Of a DNA stretch of 64,000 nt, positions 32,737 through 44,221 are shown in pieces. This stretch comes from Daldinia sp. FL1419 (Eukaryota; Ascomycota; Sordariomycetes; Xylariales; Hypoxylaceae): NCBI GenBank assembly GCA_025201765.1, contig MU623348.1, forward strand, positions 62,001 to 126,000. Reading direction: 5' to 3'. Position 1 is the first letter of the stretch. Every line of letters starts with the position of its first letter. The notes beneath the pieces are model-generated. The model saw nothing but the letters and a program-made list of their open reading frames with translations. It had not been told where the DNA came from and did not search any database. The position numbers were made by a program, and so were the translations under genes.

Positions 32737-35700
32737 GTCTGGTGGTGTTGAAAGGGTTAGGGACGATCACGTTTCCCAAGAGACTACGGCCTTGACAAAG
32801 GACGTACTATCAATTAGCATATGCTAGAGTTGGAATATAACAAGGAGCAACAAAACTCCCTTGTTCGGTTTGAGGTATTTGAGGCAAGTTGACACGGAGT
32901 GCTAAAGAAAGGGCGAGAAGCTTCGCAACCGAGGAAATATATCCGATGTAGGTGAGACAAAGAAGGCTATTGTATCGTGCTATTGTGTGCAAAATACGAA
33001 CATAAAGGGTTTGAGGTTAAGAAAGCTGGGAGGCTAACCGCTTATGTACCGCTCTATGGATGGCAAGAGCTGCAAAGGTGGGCTGAATTGAGCTGGAGAG
33101 CTCCAGTCTTGCCCATTGCACTTGGGATAGAAACAAATTCTTTGACGAGTAACAGCACACCTTGTATGCAGGTTGGATGTTACCACGACCAGACAACCGA
33201 GACTGTCAATGTGCGAATAGGTATAATTTAGTACAAATCTTTCAGTAATAATGAATAGATAGATGTAAATATTAGACCGTGCAGTAGTTGTCGTAATTGT
33301 CTTGAAAGACTTGTGACAAGACGATAATAGAGTTGCGAAGTTGTAAAACCTGAAGAGGCTTTATATGTTGTGAATGTTGTGGATGTCTTAAGGAGAAATG
33401 AGCTTTATTGCTCGTGCGCGCGTTACAATAGCTTCCAGGTTTTTGGACTATAAAAAAGCCAAAGGAAGTTAGTAAAATTCGATTTAATAAACGGGACTAG
33501 ACCGATCGATACATAGAAGGTGTGGTGATACGTGCAAAAGTAATTAATGAACCAATAAACATGTACGGAATATCCCGGTCTTGTGTAACGATGCCAGTTG
33601 GAGAAATACCTAGGTAGGCTTCCAACCTTCTTCGGTAAGACGAGTTGGGATCAAGGTGAGTTATGTAAGACATATGCGGGATATGTACATAGGTGTGTAG
33701 GTACCTAAGGTATATGCCAGTACCAGGGAAGTATACTTGGAAGAGGCCGAAAAGTGTGTACCACCTAAAGTAGAGCGGTGTCCACGGAATACTTATAAAC
33801 TGTACGATAACTAGACAATTGGCTGATGCGGTTGATGCGGTTGATGCGGCGAAATAATGGGATGAGATACAGTAGATAAGCCAACACTTGCATGCAGTAA
33901 AGAATAAGGTGATGATGGCATTGTTTGTACACGAGTACAAAAATACTTCCAATCAGATGACCTGGAGAGTCGGGTGTTCAAGCCTCAACTAAAAAAGGGA
34001 CTAGAAAGGAGATAATATCCATGCGTACCTTTTATCTAATAACTGATTGGTTGCATGAATAAGCTAGACGGACGAACTCGATCTTTTTTATTCAGGTATT
34101 GCGTAGCGGAGGGATTAGGGATGGGGAGAGCTGTCTTGATTGGTCAACAGCTCGGTCGATAATACCTAACCTTAGGTAGATGGCAATAATAAGAGCTAAA
34201 TATACTGCCAAGTACAAAACTGACCCCCAAAGGCGCCTGAAGTAGGTAATGCGTTTTTACCGTGGTAGCGCAGCTGTAGTAGATGGTGGCGTAATAAGGT
34301 AGCCGTTAAAAGTAGCCGTTAAATTCCAGAATACTTTTGAAGGTATAGATAATCACCTAAGCCAGGTATGCTATTATAGGTACCTCTTTGCTGGTTTTTG
34401 CTAAAGGCTTTGGATCTCTGGTTGATGGCTCTAGGTAGATAGTTATTTATCTACTTAGGTAAGTACAAAGTACTTCCCAAATAAATACCTATGTAAGTTG
34501 GGATAAGAAACCTTAAAAGAAATTTTGAAATGTTTAATATTGAAAGTCAAATGTAAATGTGATGAAATAAAGAAATGGTTCGTCTGGACATAAGCCACCG
34601 AACAAACGCCTCTTTCTCCTAAAGTTCACAAGCGAGATGGTGTCCCCTTAAAAATCTCACTTGGGGATGAGGGGCCTTTTTGTACCTGCTGGCGAGAGCC
34701 CGGGCTTGAGCTGCAACCCCTCGTAACCCCTTGTCCGTTTGCGGGGAAAAGCTATGCCATACAGCTATTTTGATTGGTCCTCTAATGACGTGGCTTAAGC
34801 TCTACATGTGGCTAGTGCTTGCCTTTCAGGTATTAGCGCTGTCTACATATTATTAGTGTTATTTACGTACTATTTAACTTATAGGGTAGCTTCAGTACGT
34901 AAGCACATTACCTCGATTCAATATTTAATAAAATTTTACATATTAATTATATATTAAATAAATCTTTAATACTTTCTTATATCTTTAATTAAAGTATCCT
35001 TTATAAGAATACATTAAGTAGTACATAGACAGCACTAATACATATACCCTGGAGCAGTCAATCAATGCAGTATCTTCAACATTAGATTTGCAAGTTTAAG
35101 ACCTTAATATAGAGTACTTACAAATACCTTTTCAGTTATTTGCATCATAGAATGTTCATAGATTAACCTACCAAATAAATTTCGCATGCAAAATATGCAA
35201 AGCCCACATCGGGAGTTTTCAAAATGACAATTCTACATTCAAGTTCGAGAGGTAACCCATTTACTCTCATAAGCCTGGTCAAACCAAGTTCCCTGAAATT
35301 GGACGAAAATGAGAGAAGGTGTGCATTTTCTATAAACCGCCTCATATAAGTTAAGAGATAAGAAACTTACTATTTTGGAAGTCTAGTTATACGTATCACA
35401 GAACATGTCACAAAACGTTCATTTGAAATACCATGCAGAGCAGAATCTCAAACAGACGTAATATCCAAATCGGATATCTAATTCCAATCGTGATTAGGTA
35501 CCCATCGATACCAACTATTGGTAATATCATAGAGAAGTTAGGCCCGATCTCTACCCTCTTGTTCTCTCTAATTCTCTTGCCAGCTTCCCATAACCCATCC
35601 TAATGTGTAGCCATTGTTAATTACCCCTGAACCCTTAAACGTCCTCGCAATATGTTTGCCCAGAGTTATCGAGATAGAATAAAAATAAAACGGTCCCAAA

Positions 35701-35982
35701 CGCCAACGCTGGCGATGCAGAATGGCCAATCTATGCGTGCGCAGCTCTATGCATAATGCAAAGCTCGTGAATCCCATCGAGTTCCCTACGCCATATGTCA
35801 ACCATGCTCAATAAGGAGCGATACCCCCTGCTACGATTGAGGTCCCTTCTCATATTGTAGGGGCACACCCCCGTTCATCTATGCAATTAGAGCATACCAG
35901 CCCATTCCCAAAGGCTCCCCGAGGTAGGATGAGGAATTCTAACAGAGAGGCTACGGCACTACCCAACTGTGCAGGCATCTTC
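32737..35982. other. 3.2-kb intergenic region with one MITE
   Basis: No gene I can support. It contains a 9-bp tandem GGTTGATGC-type repeat (about 33823-33850), an ACCTAGGT palindrome at 33608-33615, dense GGTAxxTACCTA strings at about 34150-34500, and the inverted-repeat element at 34833-35038. Open frames at 32977-33231 and 33497-33952 lack any recognisable sequence. Confidence 0.45.
34833..35038. mobile_element. Small TIR element (MITE) with TA duplication
   Basis: The left end TTAGCGCTGTCTACATATTA and the right end, inverted, TTAGTGCTGTCTATGTACTA match over about 30 bp, with differences that are mostly C/T or A/G. Both ends abut TA (34831-34832 and 35039-35040), as for Tc1/mariner-type insertions. 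The 206-bp length and AT-rich interior without coding fit a MITE that has drifted or been RIP-mutated. No second copy is seen in this window. Confidence 0.68.
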
Positions 35983-38900
35983 CTAAGAACCTGCCACGTT
36001 TGATGTTGGCCTAACCGTACCGAGATTCGTTCCGGATCTGCCACCGAGTAACCTCGAGCCCAGCGCGGTAGATCCGATGCTTCCGTTTATGCTGGATTCC
36101 ATTTGGGAGAGCGCGCTTTTCTTAACAACGAGCTCCGGGTCTATGTCATCACCCCCAACAAATGTCCAGCTCTCTTCCTCCGAATCGTCAGCTACGGTAC
36201 CATCGGGACTGTTGGCCGTGGCTGCGTTCTTCCCGGCCTTTGATTTGATCAGGCTCTTGGCATACTCAAGATCTCGGTAGATGCATTGAATTGCCGTATC
36301 GACACCATTTTCCTGCAGGTATGATTAGACGCGCGTGATCACAATGTTGTAGAGGCAAACTTACCTTTCGAATAGTCTCCCCCAATACCCGAGCCTTTAC
36401 TATCATCCTTTCGCTGTGCGTGGTCTCCCATAGCGCTCTTGCAAAGCTGTTGGCTCCCCATTTCTTCAAGCAGATACCGACGCCCAAGTCCTCAACTCGA
36501 CTACCAAAAAAGAATTGGTCACCGAAGAACGGGCGGATAATGGTAGGAATACCGGCACGTAAGCTGGCACCCGTGGTCCCAGAACCACCGTGATGGGCTG
36601 CAGCGTCCATCTGCGCAAACAACCAGTCGTGAGGTGCGCTTTTGATCTGGAATATTTCGGGCGGGAGAACTTGTTCGGGCACCGCGGCGTCCTTATTACC
36701 GAGGCGATCCGACCAACCCTTGGACAGAACGCATCGGACGTCGGCTTTCAATACCGCATCAATGACTTCTTGCGTCATCTTCGCCGGGTCAGGTACAATG
36801 ATCGAGCCGAAACCGACGTAAACCAACTTCTTGTCGTCTTTGCGCGCCTGCCGAATGAAATTCATAAGATCATCCGGTGGAGACCACTCGGTTCCTTCGT
36901 CCAAGAACCAATAGCCCGTCACGCGAATCCAGTCGCTGTAGTCTAGCGGAGGCGCGACGACTGCCGGGGAGAAGTTATAAAGAAAAGGTACCTTATTCGG
37001 CTGCAACTTTTCCAAGTTAGTGTTGGGTAGGCCGAGGACGTTATTTCGCCAACGGTTGATCTGATGCGCCGTCGCTTTCCAGAATACGTTGTCAAACATG
37101 ACATACGTCACGTAATTGTAAGCTCCGCCCATCTTGTGCTCCGGCATGACGAAAGCGTGAGGGTAAGCCCGTGTTCTGGTCCAGGGCATCGTAAAAGCCC
37201 GAAAATATGGGATAGCGAGGGCTTCCGCAATGTGAATCCCCGCCATAGCACTGGGGCTCTCTATAAGCAGGTCGGATCCTTGGCACGCCGTATAGGCGGA
37301 CGCCAAGAGCTCATCTAGCCAGCCTCGGAACTTTGAATTAGCCTCTCTCAAGAACGCCCATGTAAATGTGCCATTCTGGATACAAATGCGCATAAGTTCG
37401 CTAGGGTCACCCTCAACCGGTGCGAATTCGATACCGTGCCCTTCGATCCAGGTCTTGAATTCGGCGTGAGTCGCTATTCGAGGCTTATGGCCTTCGGCTA
37501 TCAATCCTTTGCAGAGCGCTATATAGGGTTGGACATCACCTCTCGATCCGATCGTCAAGCAGGTAACCTTCATCGGCTCGGAAGGCTTGAAATTCAGGAA
37601 CGACGCCTTGGGATCGTCGAAGAGAATTGTAGGTGACGAATCACTTAGACAAGATGTCTCGTGGGGTAGCTTTAGTTCGTGCTCGGTGTTTCCTTGAAGC
37701 CGTGCCCTGTGAAGCGCGTCGCGTTCCGCCATCGCTTCGTCCACGTCGTCATGATCTTCCTGATCTAGCATGCCAATCTCTCGGAGGTAACGTGTGGTTT
37801 CAAGATTTCGTAGCAGAGTAACCGCACAGTCATCCCTTATTTCTGCCTTATTAAATTCAAAGAATATTTCCTCGTGACCGCGGATGACGATTACTAGGCC
37901 TGAATATCCAAAGCGAAATCCCTTTTCTTTTTCGGCCGTCTCGATGTCCTTCACAGGAAGAATTAATTTGGTCCGAGTACCAGGTAGCAGGCTACGGAAG
38001 CAAAAGTACCGTTCACTCATGTAGACCTTGCCATAGAGGGGTAGCACTCGGACAATGTAGCCGTAGTAGGTTGCTTGGAGCTTCTCGGTTTCCGGGAGGG
38101 CGAAATGCGCGCGGAATCGGTCCATGTCAACACCATCGTCATCATCCAGTTCGCCGTCAGGTTTAAGGGCGGGGGGTTCCTGATAGTGTTTGCGACCGCC
38201 TTTCCACATTCCTGATACCTTTTCTACGTAGCCCATCGACTCGGTAGCTAATAGGTTACTCATGTGGCGGCTGGTCTGATTCAAATAGTTGGCAAACAAA
38301 CCCGCTCTCTGTAGCGGATAAGCTCCCATCTTTGCAATCTTGTTTAGCCCCGGTGTGGCTGCCATCATTTGACCATCTTTCTCGGTGCTCCCAAGCGCAT
38401 TCATGTGCCCTGTAGTGACCGCACGATGCTTATCGTAAGTAATCGATTCATCCGACTGCTCGCGTAAACGGCTTGTACCAGTCGATCTATCACGCCTCGA
38501 AGGCCGCGAAGCCGAGATGGATCGCCGAAGGGTAGGTCTGTGAAATACTTCGCTACCTCGAAGGATCTGACTACCTGAGGGGTCCTCATTTGATGAAGAC
38601 GCCATAGCGGACGTGCTCGGGTCTTCTAGGGACTGTACGTACGACTCAGATGACTCTAACTTGTCTTGCGGCACTGTGTTATCTCGCATGCGGTGTTTGC
38701 TTAAAGATCTACTAGTAGCGCTAAAGCTACGACGAGGTGACGCGTCCCGCGCTAGAGTATCAATATCGAGACTTCGTCGTCCGAACTGGCGGAATGCGTC
38801 AAAGCTGCTACGAGTTACATCGCCGCTAGCCCGAGGACTCAATTCTCTTGGGCTATGGGGGGACATAGGAACCAGAGTCGCTCTAACGTTTTCGTGGATT

Positions 38901-40594
38901 TTTTGGGACTTCAGTTCCAACATAGCAGGGCCTTTATTCCGTCTTGGGCTCGCAGAGCTGTTTCGAGAAATTCCTCCTTGGCTCTGTTGTTGAGAGGAAT
39001 CCGACTTTGTTTGCTTTGACGCATCATCAACTAGAATTTTAAGGACGTTGATCGCCTCTTTGCTAAAACTAAAGAATGAGAAGAAATACTATAAAGGTTA
39101 GCATATTATATCTTTTGGCTCATCAGATCCGTAATTGCATTCTTCCTTACCTCGTCCATTGCGTACGTTTCATCGTTATCAATGACGCGAATCTTACATG
39201 TGTCGGCAAATTCGATCATTTGGCTATCCTCTACATCTATGATATTCTCAATCGGCAAGGATATCTTGACGCTGTCGCCATCGTTGTGAGATCGGAATAT
39301 GACTCGTTGCAAACTCTTAACCCATTCTTTAGCACTTGGAGCGCTATCAGCTCGGAGATGATATGTTCGGTGGTGCGTGACGACGGAGAAAGATAGGCCG
39401 TCCTTTTCTTTCTCGTCTATGCTTGCCGAGATGGCGTAGCTTAGATCAATCTGTCCATGAGGGAAATAGAGATTGGACGGATCACGGTAGTAGGCCAGAA
39501 CGTCCCCCTTTAAACGAAACCAGTAACGGCTATACTTGGGGTTTCTTTTACCGCTCTTCGATAGGTATCCAGACTTCGCAACCTCGTGCTGCTTCAGCTG
39601 TTAGCAAGCAACTCACTTCTCGAGGACGGGGGACTTACGGCTTTCTTTGGCAAGTATGCATAAAAGCAAATATGTTTCGCAGTAATATACATGTAGCCTT
39701 GCAGAAGGACGCTTTGAAGCAACCAGCAAGGGTATTCTGATAGACGGCGCAATTAGTTACCATTCGCAACGGATAGGTAGATTATAATTAAAGGCTACGT
39801 AGGGGTTAGATTTGAACTGGGGTATCACCTTCAATGACCTCTTCGGGTTCGTCGAACTCGAATATACGTTTTAATTGTCGGGCGAGTAGGCTAGGGCCGG
39901 CTTCATCGTCGTTACCCCTGCGGTGATCTCCCGATAACCTCTCAATGTCAAAGCTCGGCCTCGACGACATTTCTTCTCTCGCTTCGAGCATCCTGCTCAT
40001 GACTGGGGCAAGCCTCTCTTCGCGGTCAAGCTTCGCGGTTTCAAGCGTCGGCGATCGTGTATTATTACTCGGGAAAGTTAGACTGTCACCTTCGCCTTCT
40101 GCACTAGAGTCTGAGGGCTGGGGACCAAACGGTTTAGATTGCTTAAATCTAGATCGCGTTGCCAGGCGCGGAAGTTGAGGTAACGAGCGTAAGAGCTGGC
40201 CCGACAGTCTTTTACGCTGCTTATCACCCTTATCTCTTTCCGAAGAAGTCTTTTTTAACACTGTTGTTTGTGCAATCTTTTCCCGCTCCTTATCCTTACT
40301 GTGTCTCTCGGTCAGATCGACCTCTTCATCTTCGTCACTCGATTGGCCTTCGAACCGGTCATTAAAGTCTACGTTCGAACCGGCAGCAGCGATTAATCCG
40401 AATATCGATTGGTTCATATTCATGAACATCTGGGCGCCCTGGTTAGGAGGTAAGACATCTTCGTCCGCATCGTCACCGTGATCTCTCAAACGTTCGGGAA
40501 GCTCCATGGTCGGTTGGTGATCATCCCTTCGTCTCTTGTGAAGCTTTTTACCGACGCGCTGATGCGTGCTACTCTCTTCCGACAAGTGAGCCAT
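35983..40594 (-). CDS. ATG26: Sterol 3-beta-glucosyltransferase Atg26/UGT51
   Basis: Transfers glucose from UDP-glucose to ergosterol; in some fungi it acts in pexophagy. Five exons on the minus strand: 40594-39829, 39736-39639, 39588-39151, 39088-36365 and 36312-35983. All introns are GT-AG and the phases agree, giving 1451 aa, the family size. Domains in order: a disordered N-terminus (about 1-240); a first GRAM domain (EYPCWLLQSVLLQGYMYIT); a PH domain (KSGYLSKSGKRNPKYSRYWF...SAKEWVKSLQ); a Ser-rich linker; a second GRAM domain (LQATYYGYIVRVLPLYGKVYMSERYFCF); then a GT28-type N domain (VTCLTIGSRGDVQPYIALCKGL) and the UDP-sugar binding region with HHGGSGTTGASLRAGIP. A reader using only the long fourth exon would miss the PH and first GRAM domains. 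Confidence 0.94.
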
Positions 40595-42605
40595 GAGTAG
40601 AAAGAGCCTGAGGTTTATATGTCGCTTCTATCCACGGCTTATTAGCTTCTTTACGGCGGGCCCAGGCCTTTAATTCTTTAATCGGTTTCGTCAAGTATGT
40701 CGCACAGGTGCAAGCTACACGAAAGAGAGGCGAATAGGAGATGGACACGGTCATCCAGGTTAACGCTGGCTAAGGTCCGCGACCTACTAAGGTTTGAGAC
40801 AAAGGGACCCAAGTTGCGCCAGATTTAGAAACTATCTAATCGAGTCGGCCTTTTAACCTAGGCTGTAGATTTAACGATTGTTCTGCTGGTTCTGCATCGT
40901 CGAAAAGGTAAACGATGGTCAAAGAGGATTAACGAGCAGGCAAACAAGTAAACAGGCAGACAGGCAGGCAGGCAGGTAGGCAGGCAGGCAATGCGAGAAT
41001 ACAGGAGTGCGAGGCAGAATAACGATAATGGTATTATTAGCTAGGTGCTAGACCGTAACAGGTCAGATACGACTGCTCAGACCGGGGGGACGGATGACTA
41101 GATTGAAATCGAGAGGGGATCAGTTGATTGGATAAGTCAGTGTTTTGAAGAACGTTGTTGCATGTGGATGGATCTTTTGGATGCGAGAGTTGCGTTTGCG
41201 TAGCCTAGAATAACCTGGCTAGGTATCTACCTCCCAAGGTACAGCCATCCAGCCATCCAGCCATCCAGGTAAGACTGGGGTTAGGTACGACGGGGAATGA
41301 GTCCACACGTACCTTAGGTCGGTACATTAGGTAATACATGGTGATGTACCGCGAGTCAGAATCGGTACGCATATGAACGGCTATAAATACGTTATATTGG
41401 TAAGTAGCCATTGTATATCAGATACCTCTTATCTACCCAAAGTCATGTTAGGTAGTACCTACCTACTTAACCTACTATTACCTATCGATAGCTTTAGTGT
41501 CGAAATGACGTGAATCACCTATCACGCAGGTGGGTACATGTAGGTACCGAATTCAAATGTTCCATCCAGTTTGAATGTTCTCAGCATATGCAAGGTTGAA
41601 CTCAACAAGAATAAGCCTTAATTCAGAGTGCATTATTTTGTCCTTAATTGTAGTCTTTTTCTTTATAAACTTGCCTCTTTGCATCAATTTGCATGTAGTC
41701 TAGATAAACCCCATCTAATTATCTAGGTTAGGTGTGATTGCCACCAAACCGTGAAATACAGGCGGAGCCGTTATGTATGTAGTGTCAATCAATTAGGTTG
41801 CTTGTGCGGCTTATCCTGTCGTATCGAGTCACTTGATCCAAACGCAGATACCACAAGACACAAGACCACAATCACATGCCAGATCATAAAACGACAAAAG
41901 TAGGAAAGCTGTTCAACTTGAAATAAATTGCAAGTCTCATATTACCTATATCAAATCTTACCTAAGTAGTTATTCCGTAATTCGGATGAGCCTTGTGTTT
42001 ATGGTTCCTTGGCTGTGTAACTCAGATATACTATAAGGCTACTAGGTATTATGATTACAATGATTATAATCAGGATCTTACAGTGTCTCCAGTTGACTCC
42101 ATATAAAGCACTGGTTTTGATAACCTACTAGGTCACTTGTTTATAGTGTCTGCTAGGAAATAGCAAGATGGTGTATTAAAATTAGGATCTCCAAGCATCC
42201 GGACCGTGTTCAATTCATCTCTCACCCGATCCACCGTACATCAGAGGCAGTGCGTATTTATTCAGTACGGCCAAAACCACTTTCTACAGCAGTTATTCAC
42301 TCAAGAGAAGAGCACGGCCTCGGATTGCCTAGTAACCCTCTACAGGGCCGATGCAACCCTCGGCAAGCCTCTCTGTTCTAGCTCCTGAAAATCGCAATTA
42401 GGTACCAGGTCGTCTTCTGAAGTGGGTAAAATGCATTTTTTGTATTCAGCTGAACTCCCTTTCGTAGAATCCGATCATGCCATGCGATGCTCGAGAAAGC
42501 CGAAGACTACCTGCTATATGTGCAGGCCCATGAGTTACAACCGTCCCAAACGTCAGGTATCCGTTCCCTTGTTCCGCAAATAGAAACCATCCCGCCTGCG
42601 CGTCC
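40595..42605. other. 2.0-kb intergenic region with CAGG repeat
   Basis: Holds an imperfect (CAGG)n run at about 40952-40990 and a CAGCCATC tandem near 41244-41268. GGTAGGTA / ACCTACC strings cluster at 41215-41560. No coding segment, RNA gene or TIR pair is recognised. Confidence 0.45.
40952..40990. repeat. (CAGG)n simple repeat
   Basis: Tandem GGCA units with a few interruptions (ACAGGCAGACAGGCAGGCAG and onward). Confidence 0.8.
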
Positions 42606-43003
42606 TTACGCGACTAGCTCGACAACACCACCAGCCTCCGTGATCTTCTTCTCCGCTAGCTTGCTGACCCATCTTGCTCGGACAACTACAGGGACTTCGG
42701 GGATTCGGCCCTTGCCGAGGACCTTGGAGTAGCCTAGGGGAAGGAGATCGATGACGGGGACAGTATCCTTCTTCTCGCCGGAGATGTAGGCCTCTCGGGT
42801 CTCGGCGGGGACAAGCGACCATAGCTACAAACCGCCGTTAGCAATTATTTTACAAATGTAAATTATAGGCTCCCCCAAAGTGGCGTGTCTCGAATATCCC
42901 GTCGTATTAGGCATCCCGCTACACGTTAGAGAATGATATAAAACGTACCTTGTCGAGGTTGATGATGGGCTTCCAGAAGTGGTTTTGTTGCTTGTGGAAG
43001 TAT

Positions 43004-43040
<37 letters not shown>

Positions 43041-43451
43041 TGTCGATGTTCGTTCGGTGGTGGTGTTGACCACCGGCCATACCACGACCACCGGGGTGCT
43101 TGCGGTGCTTGCCAACACGACCGTGACCGGCCGAGACGTGGCCACGGCTATTTAGATAGTTAGCACATGAATGAAAATAATTGTTGCTCAATTCGTCGCG
43201 CCGGATGCCTTTAGTTACGCCTTCGAATATCGTCCAGAAGAATCCGTCACAGTAGCCCCGTGTAATCCTCTAGGCTTCATTTCGCATATTTTCTCAAATC
43301 GCGTCGTCCCTCCTCTTCGCTACTGCTGACAGAAATATTCGAAATTGATGGCATAGTCAAGGCGAACCGGCACGACGATAATTGCAGCGGAAAATAAGAT
43401 GGATTCGGTAATAACGTACTGCTTCCTGGTCTTCGATAATCTGGTAGGCAT
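42606..43451 (-). CDS. RPL28: 60S ribosomal protein uL15 (L28/L27a)
   Basis: Large-subunit ribosomal protein. Exons on the minus strand: 43451-43420 (MPTRLSKTRKH), 43147-42949 and 42824-42606. Phases agree, giving 149 aa, exactly the usual size. Diagnostic sequence: RGHVSAGHGRVGKHRKHPGG, GGQHHHRTNIDKYHPGYFGK, then LWSLVPAETR, LGYSKVLGKGRIP and a C-terminal GVVELVA. Intron 1 is 272 bp, long for this genome but common in ribosomal protein genes. No snoRNA box pair could be seen in it. Confidence 0.95.
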
Positions 43452-44221
43452 TTTGTCGGATGAGTGGCTTGTTGTGATGTGTTGAAATTGCCTACTCGAG
43501 GTGGGTTGCGAAGATTAGGGCGGGTTTTGAATGTTGTAATGAGTTTGTGAAATTCTCTTCGTTTAATTTTTTTTGGGTAGGGTTTGCCGGCTTGTGGAGT
43601 CCAAGCCACACAATACCTACATGTGCGCCTGGGTTCAAGCAAAAAAACCCCCCCCCCCCTCTAGCCACTAGGAGCCCCACCTCCCTCTCGGCCTGGTTTC
43701 TGAGCCACGAATACAAATTCCGCAGGTAGGTACGAAGTACCTATTAATGTACCATCCACATCCATTCCAGCTTGGACTTGTACCCCAGTACCTTCTACAA
43801 CTTGCAGGTATCGCGTTTCGAACCAATCGCAATTCGACATTACCAAAGACAATATCCTCCCTATTCGTGAGATACCTGCGACCATACGGGAAAATACTCA
43901 GGACTATCCTGTTTAATATACCTGACTTCCCAAACCCATACACTAAAGTATACGTGGATCTTGGTAAATATGTAGATGGCTTTCACCATGGTTCCCGGAA
44001 CGTTCGAGGATTGAGGTAAGGGTAACTCTCGTACGAAGGATATATGAAATCACCCTCGCTAGTTTTACCGTCCAAAACGTAGTTGACGTTCGGAACAATC
44101 ATAAGCCTAAAATCCACCGCTGAATACTTCACGCTACGTGTTGAGAACTTTCTTGAACCAAGAGGACCATATAAAGTCATATGTGTCGTCCAACCGTCTA
44201 GTCCATCATTTAGCCTTTGGT
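43452..44221. other. Divergent promoter region, uL15 / CHL1
   Basis: 0.77 kb between divergent genes. Contains an A7C12 homopolymer tract near 43641-43660. Overlapping open frames on both strands have no family resemblance and are not called. Confidence 0.4.

Noticed and set aside
42825..43145. Thr/Ser/Val-rich minus-strand frame in the uL15 gene
   Set aside because: Shifted frame of ribosomal protein exon 2; the true frame gives the uL15 sequence.
43148..43419. Possible snoRNA in the long uL15 intron
   Set aside because: No C/D or H/ACA box pair could be found by eye on either strand.
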